Source: Stomoxys calcitrans
Lineage: Eukaryota > Arthropoda > Insecta > Diptera > Muscidae
Reading direction: 5' to 3'
DNA length: 64,000 nt
Assembly (NCBI RefSeq): GCF_963082655.1
Contig: NC_081554.1
Location: forward strand, 124,843,453 to 124,907,452
Shown here: piece after piece, positions 44,201 to 51,486 of the stretch
How the letters are laid out: the number at the start of each line of letters is the position of its first letter
Position numbering within the stretch: the first letter of the stretch is position 1
Notes under the pieces: model-generated
Databases searched by the model: none
What the model was told of the DNA's origin: nothing
Seen by the model: only the letters and a program-made list of their open reading frames with translations
Made by a program: the position numbers and the translations under genes

Positions 44201-45457
44201 GTCAACACCGACTATATTACCGACAATTACTTTTTGGGCAACCCAATATTATAGTAATGCCATTAAACAAAAACTTTACTCCTAAAATTGGATTTTTTTT
44301 TTATTAAGATATGGTCAATGCCTCAATTGTTGTTTAGAAGTTAAAAAATTTTGAACAGTTTTTTTCAAAAGTTTAAAACTTTGAATTTAATATCAGCAGA
44401 CAGTGTTTGGTAATATCAGCAGACTTATTTCTATGGGTGTAGGTATCGCTTTAACTTCTAAAATCACCTCAAATAGGTTAATTGATTCATCATGATAATA
44501 TGGAACTCGAATGAAAGGTATTTGAGAGATGATATTCACTTGTGGGGCCAAGTGTTTGGGGTCGCCCCACCTTCAAAACACCGCTAAATAACACATATTT
44601 TCCAACCATGGCAATATGGGGCTCAAATGAAAGGTATTTAATTTGAATTTAAATTTGATACTCATATTTGGGGCGAAATGTCTGGGAGGCCATCCCATCC
44701 CCAAAAAAAAACTCCTCATTACCCTAATAATCAAAAACGCAAGATCTCGGAGATTGGTGGCGCGATTCAAGCGAAAATGTTGTTGCACTCTTATAGTAAC
44801 CTAAAAACAACCAGTAAGGAAAGACAAAAGTCTGGCGGTGCCGACTGTATAATAGCCTACACATAGGCTATAAGTACATAGTGGGAGTCATATCTAAATT
44901 CCAACCAATTTTGGGGAAACCTTTTAGATATATATAAATCCTGCCAAATTTCGAGAGAATCTCTTAACAATTTACCACATTATTGCAATATTTCTCAAAA
45001 TCTGACGAACAATGCATGAGAGCTACATTTAAATCTGAACCGATTTCAACTAAACTTGTTAGATATTGCGGTAGTCCTCAAGTAAAGCGTAATGCAAATT
45101 TTTTCCGATTTCAATAGGATTCGTCTCCAGGCCGAAAAACATGCCCGTACCATATTTGAAAATTAACATGGGCAGACGGACATAGCTACATCGAATCAGA
45201 AAGTGAATCTGAGACAATCGGTATACTTATCACTGGGTCTATCTATCTATCTCTCTATCTCTTCCTTTTGGGCGTTACAAAGAAATTCACTAAGTTATAA
45301 TACCCTGTACCACAATAGTGGTGTAGGGTTCCAAAATTCAATGTACACTACTTACTTGTGATTTTACAAAATCATCTGGTGGCGTATGTTCAAAGCCACA
45401 CTTCTCCCGGCGAAATTCCTTTTTCACAGGGTGCACAATATCTTTAATGGCTTTCAT
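28917..45457 (-). CDS. rost: Rolling-stone-family multi-pass membrane protein (five coding exons, 317 aa)
   Basis: I joined 45356-45457, 41587-41809, 37496-37615, 37243-37426 and 28917-29241, 954 nt including the stop. All four introns are GT..AG and the phases (0,1,1,2) match. About six hydrophobic segments are visible (roughly residues 45-64, 75-101, 122-146, 159-180, 184-205, 229-250). The order of features recalls the Drosophila rolling stone family, a plasma-membrane protein linked to myoblast fusion: a short Arg/Lys-rich N-terminus ending in DFVKSQ, then WQSR, an FIYMTNWG segment, and a GKPYIYHVIDW block before the last membrane segment. Sequons lie at N150, N153 and N227. The C-terminal tail has a TTTPPPP run and is likely cytosolic. 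An in-frame TGA at 45470-45472 precedes the ATG, whose context is good (ACACCATG). The family call is strong. Whether this is the rost orthologue or a paralogue of the same family is not settled, so the symbol is provisional. Confidence 0.88.
29672..29932 (-). mobile_element. tRNA-derived SINE with a damaged B box
   Basis: The body (TATAGCCGAGTCCGAACGGC, GACATGCTAACCTCTGCGCT, GGTGGCCTCC) matches 7567-7885. The B box reads AGTTAGAATCC, so it is probably not transcribed now. It lies in the 8-kb intron, directly before LOA copy B, and forms the false N-terminus of the long frame there. Confidence 0.75.
29771..31450 (+). pseudogene. RT C-terminus plus RNase H of the LOA-like element (559-codon frame)
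   Basis: Codons 1 to about 76 come from the SINE and intronic DNA; the real element begins near 29999. The RNase H domain keeps its four acidic residues: D304 (CYTDGSK), E337 (VLQVEIRANTE), D362 (NIFTDSKMA) and D414 (GNERADDLAVKA), with a VWVPGHNGVRGNE His motif. It would remove the RNA strand during reverse transcription. The catalytic palm of the RT and the endonuclease are missing, so this is a dead fragment although open. It runs against the host gene strand, inside intron 4. Confidence 0.85.
29940..29998 (-). repeat. GTCY subfamily 3 end fragment
   Basis: AAACTAGTAAGGAAAGGGAA, GCCGACTATATACTACCCTG and CACCACAGAGTATA are the terminal words of subfamily 3, condensed by an internal deletion. 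Confidence 0.5.
29999..31572 (+). mobile_element. LOA-like retrotransposon 3' part (copy B): RT thumb and RNase H
   Basis: The element is 5'-truncated inside the RT. It has MCLFTRKTKV, KIKYLGVILDRKLNW, WGLNPRIGHWFYRSGIRPIL, then RNase H and a C-terminal zinc-knuckle-like CRACAEDNKVLEHFLCHC. The 3' UTR ends GGCATGGGGCGGATTAATAT and CTGCACCCTCTTTTCAACCT. That tail recurs in other copies and inside the CR1-like remnant at 59.9 kb. The long intact frame suggests a fairly recent copy compared with A and C. Confidence 0.8.
31580..32195 (-). repeat. GTCY-type element, subfamily 3, degraded
   Basis: It has ATATATGGGAGATATATGTA, CTGGACCGATTTTGATAAAA and ATACATAGACGAACATAGCT, then ATACCTATCAATGGGTCTAG. 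The GTCY tract is almost lost, which suggests an older copy. Confidence 0.6.
32506..32985 (+). pseudogene. ORF1 N-terminal region of LOA-like copy C
   Basis: The 159-codon frame is rich in Ser and charged residues. It has an acidic DSDSDSYSVNE patch followed by a strongly basic RSEARRRRQRSIYRQRNRAK stretch that could bind nucleic acid. No zinc knuckle is visible. The ATG at 32506 has a fair context. It follows 32234-32509, whose link to the element is unclear. The end (IKMRK*) enters a deletion relative to copy A. Confidence 0.5.
33475..33718 (+). mobile_element. Second SINE-like family copy inserted in ORF1 of LOA copy C
   Basis: It contains GTTCAACGGTAGGAACTAGAAG, TGTGGTATCACAATGGAC and a tail TTAAACTTAAACTAACCTTACC. 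The ORF1 repeat text resumes about 20-40 bp later. TCCTAATA before and TCTTAATA after may be the target duplication (7 of 8 match). Confidence 0.5.
34204..35525 (+). pseudogene. ORF2 endonuclease/RT start of LOA-like copy C, many breaks
   Basis: HIALIQEPWTTRNKVSGLK is the endonuclease Glu motif region. SMKHSFSDHRYIGFGI (34590-34640) is its final Asp-His motif in a shifted frame. DTTGLTETQESWNN and the ending FYSKPWNALWIP track the RT start. At least six frameshifts or stops were counted by eye. It is not functional. Confidence 0.6.
37045..37130 (-). repeat. GTCY subfamily 2 terminal fragment
   Basis: TAGGGTCGGAAATGGTCATTTC and ATACCACCGTCCTTCGGTGG match the last 90 bp of 21012-22077. It lies about 110 bp from rost exon 4, in intron 4. 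Confidence 0.65.
37243..37426 (-). CDS. rost: rost-like coding exon 4 (residues 149-209)
   Basis: The acceptor is CCAACACAG|CAAATG, only 69 bp after exon 3, and the donor is AACAT|GTAAGT. The exon encodes the NES and NLT sequons (likely an outside loop), then two membrane segments around IFMFVDLLIVAH and LPVVFGTIYAIFSAIYQL, ending SGGHN. Two bases (AT) carry over and make Ile210. Confidence 0.88.
37496..37615 (-). CDS. rost: rost-like coding exon 3 (residues 109-148)
   Basis: The acceptor is TTTATTTCAG|AT and the donor is GATG|GTAAGT. The split codon with exon 2 gives Asp109. The exon encodes KLLNLESLTSPFRIYW and the third membrane segment, ending SLLYD. It is 120 nt, so exon skipping would keep the frame. 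Confidence 0.88.
37880..37905 (-). repeat. GAAAGG-type element 5' end
   Basis: The reverse complement reads AGCGGAGCGGGCCAGGTTCAG, the conserved terminus. Confidence 0.5.
37982..38030 (+). repeat. Solo mariner terminus
   Basis: TTGGGTTGCCCAAAAAGTAA then TTGCGGATTTTTCATATAGT is the outer part of the mariner inverted repeat seen at 43306. The other end is absent nearby. Confidence 0.7.
38140..40075 (-). mobile_element. GAAAGG tandem-array element, inverted copy with a retroposon inside
   Basis: Read on the minus strand it starts at about 40075 with TTTGTGTTTGTTTGTCGGTG, AAACGGCTGAAACGATTTTC and GATATCTGAAGGAGATGGGT, like 22080-22230. After an insertion (39395-39790) the ~160-bp units run down to 38140 (CAAATGAAAGGTTTTTAGGAG, CGAATCTGATATC, CCCCAAAACACC). 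It fills much of intron 2. Confidence 0.7.
39395..39790 (-). mobile_element. (CAA)n-tailed retroposon fragment
   Basis: On the minus strand it reads GGGATAGCTGTGAGCACCAC, GATCTGTGTAGTGTTCATTG, GCGGTATCGAGTGGATAGTC and ends GTGGCTACAACAACAACC. A homologous copy on the plus strand at 61560-61850 ends TTGGCTACAACAACAACAAC. The tail suits a Jockey-type retrotransposon 3' UTR or a dependent SINE. It interrupts the array element, so it is younger. Confidence 0.6.
40704..40840. mobile_element. Short MITE with CAGAGAAA ends (CTGCTG/CAGCAG type)
   Basis: Left end CCCAGAGAAATTAGTCTGCTG; right end, reversed, AACAGAGAACCCTACGGTCTG. About 137 bp with no coding. Its left end closely resembles the right end of the larger element at 43019-44437 (reverse complement CCCATAGAAATAAGTCTGCTG). 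Confidence 0.5.
41587..41809 (-). CDS. rost: rost-like coding exon 2 (residues 35-108)
   Basis: The acceptor is a T-rich tract ending in TTTCAG just 5' of TGGCAG. The donor is GCAG|GTAAGC. The exon encodes two membrane segments, around IIYLVYRFFLAAFF and FGLYFIYMTNWGILLCM, and ends in RPEYA. It leaves one base (G) to start the next codon. Confidence 0.88.
43306..44246 (-). mobile_element. mariner-family transposon, internally deleted, with both inverted termini and TA flanks
   Basis: The ends TTGGGTTGTCTAAAAAGTAA (43306) and, reversed, TTGGGTTGCCCAAAAAGTAA (44246) are inverted repeats. TA is on both sides (43304-43305, 44247-44248), as expected for mariner insertion. The length of 941 bp against about 1.3 kb for a full element fits the missing N-terminal coding part. 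Confidence 0.9.
43381..44112 (-). pseudogene. mariner transposase, DD34D domain open, DNA-binding domain deleted
   Basis: The 243-codon frame contains the mariner signature WVPH.L (residues 17-22) and the catalytic triad D54 (ITGDEKW), D146 (FHQDNARPHTS) and D181 (YSPDLAPSDYHLF), with 34 residues between the last two. It ends in the usual ..KVIEQNGNYIFD. The first 16 residues (MREILFTFVCLASILI) match no helix-turn-helix region. The paired HTH domain, about 110-120 residues, is deleted and the start codon region fused to the catalytic part. The protein could not bind its termini properly. Confidence 0.88.
44600..44812 (+). repeat. GAAAGG-type unit
   Basis: CAATATGGGGCTCAAATGAA, GTCTGGGAGGCCATCC and GATTGGTGGCGCGATTCAAG match 22230-22260 and the array units. 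Confidence 0.55.
44812..45328 (-). repeat. GTCY-type element, subfamily 3, next to rost exon 1
   Basis: AACCAGTAAGGAAAGACAAA, CGGTGCCGACTGTATAATAG, GGGCAGACGGACATAGC, ATCTATCTATCTCTCTATC and ATACCCTGTACCACAATAGT. It ends about 28 bp before the exon 1 donor, so it lies very close to the splice site. Confidence 0.65.
45356..45457 (-). CDS. rost: rost-like coding exon 1 (residues 1-34)
   Basis: The exon opens with ATG at 45455-45457 and ends with CAA before a consensus GTAAGT donor (45350-45355), phase 0. It encodes a basic, cytosolic-looking N-terminus with FRREKCGFEHTPPDDFVKSQ at its end. It is too short to stand out as an open frame. I found it by looking for the partner of the WQSR acceptor. 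Confidence 0.85.
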
Positions 45458-45768
45458 GGTGTCAAAAAGTCAGATAATATAATACTGAACGATTGTTCAG
45501 CTATGATGAATGTTCAAAAGCTCACTAAAGGTTTAAGGCTATTGAAAATTGATATTCATGCAATGGAATCATCACACGCAATAGCGTGCTATTTTAATTG
45601 CTGATCGTAATTATTCCAAGGTCCAACAGCAGATGATATCCGGCAGTGATTTTGTACTTTTTTAATTGGCCAAAAAAGTTATGTTTATTTGTTACTCCAA
45701 AGCTTCAACGACGTACACAAACGATGGAGTGACATTATTGTCCCATCAAAGTTGTTCGCTAAAAGGAT
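45458..45768 (-). other. Predicted 5' UTR part of the first coding exon of the rost-like gene
   Basis: On the minus strand a pyrimidine tract (TTTTCTTTCAG) forms a good 3' splice site at 45769-45779. The following 311 nt run to the ATG with a stop (45470-45472) in the coding frame. This implies an upstream non-coding exon. If the acceptor is not used, this stretch could instead hold the transcription start. No transcript data were available. Confidence 0.45.
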
Positions 45769-46039
45769 CTGAAAGAAAAGAAAATTGAAACTATAAATTG
45801 AAGTAGGTTTTTATCAGATTTTTTATTTCTATCAGAAGTATAGAGATAATATTTAAATTTTCAATTTTTTGTTGCTCTTAGACATATTTTCAAATAAGTG
45901 TTCAATTTAAGGAATTGGTATAGCACCCATACATGCTATATATCTATTTGTATCCCTACCTGGTTTTTATTAGTATTATTTTTTAGTATTAGTTGTAGGA
46001 CTTGAAAGGCAGAAATTTACTTTATATACACACTAAACT

Positions 46040-46470
46040 AGCTGCCCCGGTGTGATTTGCTACACTTCTTATTGGCCTTTTAATAAAGACTAGTCCACCC
46101 AACCACGCTCCGCTGTGCTTTCTTCACTACACAGATTAAAAAATGGGTTTATGTGACAGCTCCATAAAGCAAATTTGTCAAATAAACCTATTTCAAATCT
46201 ATATTAAATATTGTCGATTGATTGATTTTAAGCTCCATATTGTCATAGTAAGGCTACATGTCCGTTGGTGCCTTTTGGGATAAAAGTCTCTGAAAGTTCG
46301 TACTCTACTTGGAATACCCTCATTGTCATGATTTTTATGCCACGTCATATTTTTATGCCAAATTCGTTTTGCCTTCAATTCGAGACCCCATATTACCAAA
46401 TTGCGCTACATGCCGCTTTGGGGTTTTCAGTGGCAGCGCAATCCCTTACACAACCCTCTTCTTATATTTG
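46040..46470 (-). repeat. Degraded GAAAGG-type element
   Basis: CCACGCTCCGCTGTGC and CCCCATATTACC.., with ACTCTACTTGGAATACC, are reversed forms of the array words. Strongly diverged. Confidence 0.35.
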
Positions 46471-46800
46471 AAATATAAGGTGCAATATTTTCATCACATG
46501 ATCATTTTCAACTATCTGAATATTGCAAGTAAATCTAAGTCTACACGAACATAGAAACATACAAAAGGACATTGATTTCTTACCTTAAAAAATATGAGAC
46601 CCATCACATAATGTAAGCCAAAATACTGCACCCTCTTTCCTTTACTTGGTTTCAACTCTACGCAAACTATTTGATTCATTAAGTGCATAGTGTGGCCACA
46701 CAATTAGTTACTTTGACTCGTTTTAATGTTTACTTCAATGTTTAAATAAGTGCGTTGCCAAAGTTGTATTTAGCTGTTGCCAACAGCTTAAGCTACTTAC

Positions 46801-46930
46801 TGACATTCATGCCAAAGATCACCATGTAGCGTCAAACGCATCACACCACATCACACCATATCAGTACTCCAATATTGGCCTCTTTTAGCATACTCTTTCT
46901 CGTGCACATACCAGTCAGTTCTCGCACTCT
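46801..46930 (-). other. Candidate non-coding first exon and promoter-proximal DNA of the rost-like gene
   Basis: A strong donor, GAATGTCA|GTAAGTAGC, ends here at 46795-46801 (minus strand) in one of the few non-repetitive stretches nearby. Upstream sequence carries GAGA-like runs and TCAGT-type start motifs. Joined to the acceptor at 45768 it would remove an intron of about 1.0 kb. A second donor-like site (AAG|GTAAGA) lies near 46579-46584. Both are weak predictions. Confidence 0.25.
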
Positions 46931-46989
46931 CACCACTAATACTCCCACCTATGGATTTGCATTCACACAATAAACGATGCTTAAGTAAA

Positions 46990-48115
46990 AACCAACAACA
47001 GAAGTCGGAAAATTTATTCGAATTCGGATTTGATGTATGTCTGAATTCTTAACGAAAAATATATGGAGTGGTTGACACGAATTCGGAACGAAGTGTCGTA
47101 GGAAAATCTGATATTTCCGCGATGTTCTGACATAATTCTTACTGAATTCTAAACCAAAATTACGGGAAATTGGAGCTCTGATGTTGAATCTTAATAAATA
47201 CGGTTGTTTTCTGACTTGTCTTATCGATTTCTGACCGAAAGTAAATATATTAAAATTCCTTAAAAATTCGAATGTTTTTTGTGACTCGTCGTATCAATTT
47301 CTGACCGAATTCTGCAATAAAAATTTATAGTATTTGAATGTACTTTCCGACTTCTTTTTTCAAATTCAAACTAATTCTGAAAGAATTTTTATAGTGTTCG
47401 AATGTATGTCTGAATTCTTAACGTGCTACGGTAGCATCCTATGGTTCACAAACAAAAATATTCAAACAAGCAAGCACAAAAAAAGACAAAAACATTCGCA
47501 ACGAGTTCAGACATCGTTCAGGCATTCCTTCCGAACTGTCTTGAAAAATTTCTAACGGTAGAAAAAATGTGCCCCAAAAAAAGCAAGCACACAAAAAGAC
47601 AAAATAATCCGACACTGGTTTCAGAATTCGTTCAGCAAGCACAAAAAGACAAGAACATCCGACACAGAGTTCAGACATCGTTCAGAATTCCTACCGAACT
47701 GTCGGAAGAAAAATCAAAAAAAAAAAAAACATACTACAGAACGTTCAGACATTGTTTAGAATTCTTTCAGAACTGTCAGGACAAACATTCCTACAGACAA
47801 ACCGTCCAGAAATTGTTCAGAATTCTTTCCGATGCGTTGGAAAAAAAAATTAAAAAAAAAATTTACGAAAATTTACGACAAGACGTTTAGATATCGTTCT
47901 GAATTCTTTAAGAACAATCGGAAAAAAATTCCTGCAGACAAGCACTCCAGAAATCGTTCAGAATTCCTTTCGAACTGTTGGGCGAATAATTCAAAAAAAA
48001 AAAAAAAAATCCTACGACAAGACGTTCAGAAATCGTTAAAACTAGAACTGTCGCAAAAAAAAATCCGTCAGAAAACCAAACAGAATTTGGAACGATTTCG
48101 GTAAGATAAGGTAAA
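46990..48115 (+). repeat. GTTCAG..CGAAC minisatellite-like array, with inverted-sense words to its left
   Basis: The core GTTCAGANATCGTTCAGAATTC followed by CTTYCGAACTGTCGG recurs at 47505, 47669, 47743, 47804, 47885, 47945 and 48024, spaced about 60-82 bp and separated by A-rich runs. From 46990 to 47420 the opposite sense appears (TCTGAATTCTTAACG, TTCTGACCGAATTC), so the whole may be a foldback. The frames at 47441-48104 (Lys/Gln-rich) are produced by the array and are not a gene. Confidence 0.6.
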
Positions 48116-48144
48116 GATCAGAATTTGCGCAGAAATGTCTGAAA

Positions 48145-48440
48145 ATTACAAATTTTGCCCATGAACTATCCACTAAGGAACAGGGGCAAACTTCTCACAT
48201 ATTAATGAGTGCCGTCCGATTTAAGTTTGAAGCTCAATGATAAGGGGCCTCCTTTTTATATCCGAGTCCCAACGGCGTGCCGCAATGAGACACCTCTTTG
48301 GAGAGAAGTTTTACAAGGCATAGTACCTCACAAATGTTGACAGCATTCAGAAGGGAAAATTTTTCCTGATGGTCTCGCCAGGATTCGAACCCAAGCGTTC
48401 AGCGTCATAGGCGGACACGTTAACCTCTGCTGCACGTCGC
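48145..48440 (-). mobile_element. tRNA-derived SINE, near full length
   Basis: It has an intact B box (GGTTCGAATCC, about 48380) and body words CCGTCCGATTTAAG and GGCGTGCCGCAATGAG. The A-box side ends at GCGACGTGCAGCAGAGG, somewhat altered. It is inserted next to the GTTCAG array. No exact target duplication was found. Confidence 0.75.
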
Positions 48441-48919
48441 AAATATTGAGTTTACCGGTTTGTTAGCTTTTCTAGTCATTTAGAAGCATTCAAGCAGCAA
48501 AGTTGCCAATTTTTTTGTGGAAAAAAGTGCAGAGAAAATTAATTAAAATAGTGATATTTGTGCTAAGTACCATAGCCAATCAATATGCTGCATAATATGT
48601 ATACAATATACCTACTTATATTTAATATACGAATACGAACTTAACCTCATGATGAAATCAAGAGATTTGTACACGAGTATTTAAAATGTATTTCAGTTTG
48701 TTGTTATTACAGTTTTGCTTTTTTTAAGGAATATTTTGAGGTTTCACTCACTACCCCACAGCACCCTTACCTAAATAGTGATACTCTTTCTCTCGCATCA
48801 TTGCACCCGTAACGAATGATTTAGAAAAAATCAACAACAATTTGCTGTGTTTATGCTTCTTCTTCTTTTCTTTTAAATTAATTCCTCATTTTTTTGGTTT
48901 TTCTTTAAGGTTTTTTTTT

Positions 48920-49335
48920 TCATATATATTCTGGAAAAATGTCTTTCGATATAGCTCCTATATAAACCGACCGCCCGATTAAACTTCTGACTTAGCCTAT
49001 GGTTTCCAACATACGTGTTAAATATGCGCTGAATAGGTTAAAACCTGGTATAACTCCCATGTAAACCGATCTTCCGATTGCACTTCTTGAGCCCTAAGAG
49101 GTCGCAGTTCTTGTCTGATTTGGCTGAAGTATTGCACATCGACTTCTACTCTGACCTTCAACATACGTGCCTAATATAGCTCCCATACAACTGATCTCCC
49201 CCAAATTGGTTCATAACCTGATATACATAGCTCCAATAGCGTCGAAATTCTTAACTCTTATCCTTTCTTTGCCTATAAAGAGATACTGAGCAAAAAACTT
49301 GGCAAATAAGACATAGCATGCTTTTACTTGCTTGG
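48920..49335 (+). repeat. GTCY-type element, subfamily 1, degraded
   Basis: ATATAGCTCCTATATAAACC, CACTTCTTGAGCCCTAAGAG and GATTTGGCTGAAGTATTGC lead to AAGAGATACTGAGCAAAAA and GCATGCTTTTACTTGC, the usual 3' end. The GTCY tract is lost. Confidence 0.6.
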
Positions 49336-49377
49336 TACTAAAATTTCCGTCTAGTATAAAATTATTATCCAAGCTTT

Positions 49378-50215
49378 TTAAATTCCATTATAGTGTTCAT
49401 ACTTAATGGCCTGTCTAGGTGGTGAGTAGATTGCACCCACTTCAAAGGATATATTTTGTTTAAGAGTAATTCTTATTTTTCTTTCCTTAAAGCGTTTGAT
49501 ATCCTCTTTAATAATGACTGAAGCTGCTTCTCTTGGCTTTTGGGAGGCATGTAAAGCATTGTAACACTTGATTTTGACATATGATTTTCTAGTAAAATGA
49601 CTTTCAGATATTGAAAGTATATACCTTTTTACATTGTAAAGGAAATATCTTATTTCATGAATGCCTTGAAACAAACCGGTACAACTGTAAGTTGTAACGG
49701 TTTCACTTAAATTTCCATTAATTTTAGTGTGGAAATCCATCTTTTTCAAATTTTTTTAATATTTGAGTAACTATATTTTCTGTGGATATTATTTGATAGT
49801 TGGCATTTGCAACTTCAGAAAATGATCTAGGATTACTATTTCTATCTACATTTTACTGACTGGGGGCAGGTTGTTGATTTATTTGAGCTGTTATAGTTTT
49901 AGTTTGTTCCTATCTAATGATTTTGGTAGGTTCTTTAGACCAACGATTTTTAATTCTTAGGCACCTCGCAACAACGATGTTATAGAAAATTATTCGAAAA
50001 AGGCTAATGGCTAATGTATAATCGTTAAAGTCGTTGAAATCGTCTAGCTTTTCAAGTCGTCTATTATGTCTCTTTCGAGCATGTATTATGATGATCAAGT
50101 ATAATAACTTTGTTTGGCATGTCAAATTTATTTTCGAAATCATACCAATCTACTTTTATTGAATTCAGTTTGGAAGAAAGGATTCTATAATCACTAGGAC
50201 TAGACGTATTTATTT
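49378..50215 (-). mobile_element. Jockey-like retrotransposon fragment: ORF1 end and ORF2 endonuclease start
   Basis: The ORF1 end (about 50150-49750) includes SFSEVANANYQIISTENIV. The ORF2 start (49749-49378) reads CTGLFQGIHEIRYFL, ILSISESHFTRKSYVKIKCY, REAASVIIKEDIKRF and VGAIYSPPRQAIKYE, the opening of an apurinic-type endonuclease. In the usual motif QWNANGL..I, the Asn/Trp core is mutated (YSCTGLFQ). It breaks off after the first third of the domain and the RT is missing. Confidence 0.65.
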
Positions 50216-50269
50216 TTCTTTATTATTCAAATATATTATTTCACAATATTGAATTGCAGCCGAATTTAA

Positions 50270-50877
50270 TAAAGGGTGATTTTTTTGAGGTTAGGATTTT
50301 CATGCATTAGTATTTGACAAATCACGTGGGATTTCAGACATGGTGTCAAAGAGAAAGATGCTCAGTATGCTTTGACATTTCACCATGAATAGACTTACTA
50401 ACGAGCAACGCTTGCAAATCATTGAATTTTATTACTAAAATCAGTGTTCGGTTCGAAATGTGTTCATTCACCGTAACGTTGCGTCCAACAGCATCTTTGA
50501 AAAAATACGGTCCAATGATTCCACCAGCGTACAAACCACACCAAACAGTGCATTTTTCGGGATGCATGGGCAGTTCTTGAACGGCTTCTGGTTGCTCTTC
50601 ACTCCAAATGCGGCAATTTTGCTTATTTACGTAGCCATTCAACCAGAAATGAGCCTCATCGCTGAAAATTTGTCAAAATTTGAACACATTTCGAACCGAA
50701 CACTGATTTTGGTAATAAAATTCAATGATTTGCAAGCGTTGCTCGTTAGTAAGTCTATTCATGATGAAATGTCAAAGCATACTGAGCATCTTTCTCTTTG
50801 ACACCATGTCTGAAATCCCACGTGATCTGTCAAATACTAATGCATGAAAATCCTAACCTCAAAAAAATCACCCTTTA
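50270..50877 (-). mobile_element. Tc1/mariner-type element rebuilt as a palindrome (two 5' ends around a transposase core)
   Basis: Bases 50272-50461 and 50685-50876 are near-identical inverted copies of about 190 bp, each starting AAGGGTGATTTTTTTGAGGT. Each carries the same transposase N-terminus (NRLTNEQRLQIIEFYYQNQC). Between them lies a core with FSDEAHFWLNGYVNKQNC, VWCGLYAGGIIGPYFF and FKDAVGRNVTVN. The TA dinucleotides at both ends fit a mariner target. Only the first catalytic Asp (FSDEAHF) is left. A normal element would have its own 3' end on one side. Confidence 0.8.
50346..50642 (-). pseudogene. Transposase core fragment reading into the inverted 5' end
   Basis: NGYVNKQNCRIWSEEQPEAV, ELPMHPEKCTVWCGLYAGG and GPYFFKDAVGRNVTVNEH are transposase. 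From EHISNRTLILVIKF on the frame reads the inverted arm backwards and is not protein of the family. The second and third catalytic residues are missing. Confidence 0.75.
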
Positions 50878-50928
50878 TTTTAGAAATCTTTGAATGCCTA
50901 TGATAATGATAGGATATGATCTATCAAA

Positions 50929-50972
50929 TTTCCGTTATTTGTCAGATTTATTTTCCGTTATTTGTCAGATTT
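50929..50972 (+). repeat. 22-bp tandem duplication
   Basis: TTTCCGTTATTTGTCAGATT occurs twice in direct succession, with TTA between. Confidence 0.85.
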
Positions 50973-51031
50973 ACAGTTTTACTACTCTTTACGTGCTCTT
51001 TTTGGAACTTTGTGTAATATATACCTTAACC

Positions 51032-51486
51032 AGAAAGGAAAGGCAAAAGTCGGGCGGTGCCCTCTTTATAATACCCTACACCTACCCTATAAGTATGAAG
51101 TGGGAGCTATATCTAATTCAGAACGAATTGTGATAGACCTCGGCGGATATTTTCAGATGGCTTTTTAAACAACCCGTATCAAATTTCGAGCAAAGCAAAT
51201 ATGTTCAAACTATAATAACTACGGTTGACAAATGGCTACATTATTGGAAATCCCCAAAATCTGACGAACATATATATGGGAGCGACATCTAAATCTGAAG
51301 CGATTTTGACCACATTTCTTAGATATTTTGGTAGTCGTCAAGGAAATGTTGTTATGATTGGTCAATAAATGTAATTCTGAGTCGATCGGTATACTTATCA
51401 ATGGGTCTATCTCTCGTACCTCTGGGTGTTATAAACAAATGCACTAAGTTATAATACCCTGTACCATATTAGTGGTGTATGGTATA
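51032..51486 (-). repeat. GTCY-type element, subfamily 3 (tract lost)
   Basis: AACCAGAAAGGAAAGGCAAA and GGCGGTGCCCTCTTTATAAT at one end, CGATCGGTATACTTATCAAT, CTGGGTGTTATAAACAAATG and ATACCCTGTACCATATTAGT at the other. The middle, including the GACAGACG tract, is deleted. Confidence 0.65.

Larger units (their letters stand above)
43019..44437. mobile_element. DNA element with CAGAGAAA-like ends, carrying a mariner
   Basis: The left end CTCAGAGAATTTTCG and right end (reversed) CCCATAGAAATAAGTCTGCTG border repeated TGCTG/CAGCA palindromes (TTTGCTGTAACAGCAG, GACAGCAGTAATTTTTTGCTG, ATCAGCAGACAGTGTTTGG). Without the mariner it would be about 480 bp and non-coding. Confidence 0.5.
42720..44600 (+). 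repeat. GAAAGG-type repeat split by a CAGAGAAA element
   Basis: The left half (42720-43018, AATCAAAAGTGGACC to GTACAAGCATCTACG) and the right half (44438-44600, TATCGCTTTAACTTCTAAAA to TCACCTCAAATAGG) join to give the uninterrupted text of 8690-8740 (CAAGTATCTAGGTGCTGCTA and CTAAAATCGCTTCC). Confidence 0.6.

Noticed and set aside
46512..46703. Frame ending FGLHYVMGLIFFK before a GTAAGA donor as an extra coding exon of the rost-like gene
   Set aside because: The in-frame stop upstream of the ATG in exon 1 rules out extension of the known protein; the residues are not familiar.
47441..48104. Lys/Gln-rich open frames of 149 and 90 codons as a possible nuclear protein
   Set aside because: They arise from A-rich spacers and the repeated GTTCAG core; the frame changes between units and there is no start context.
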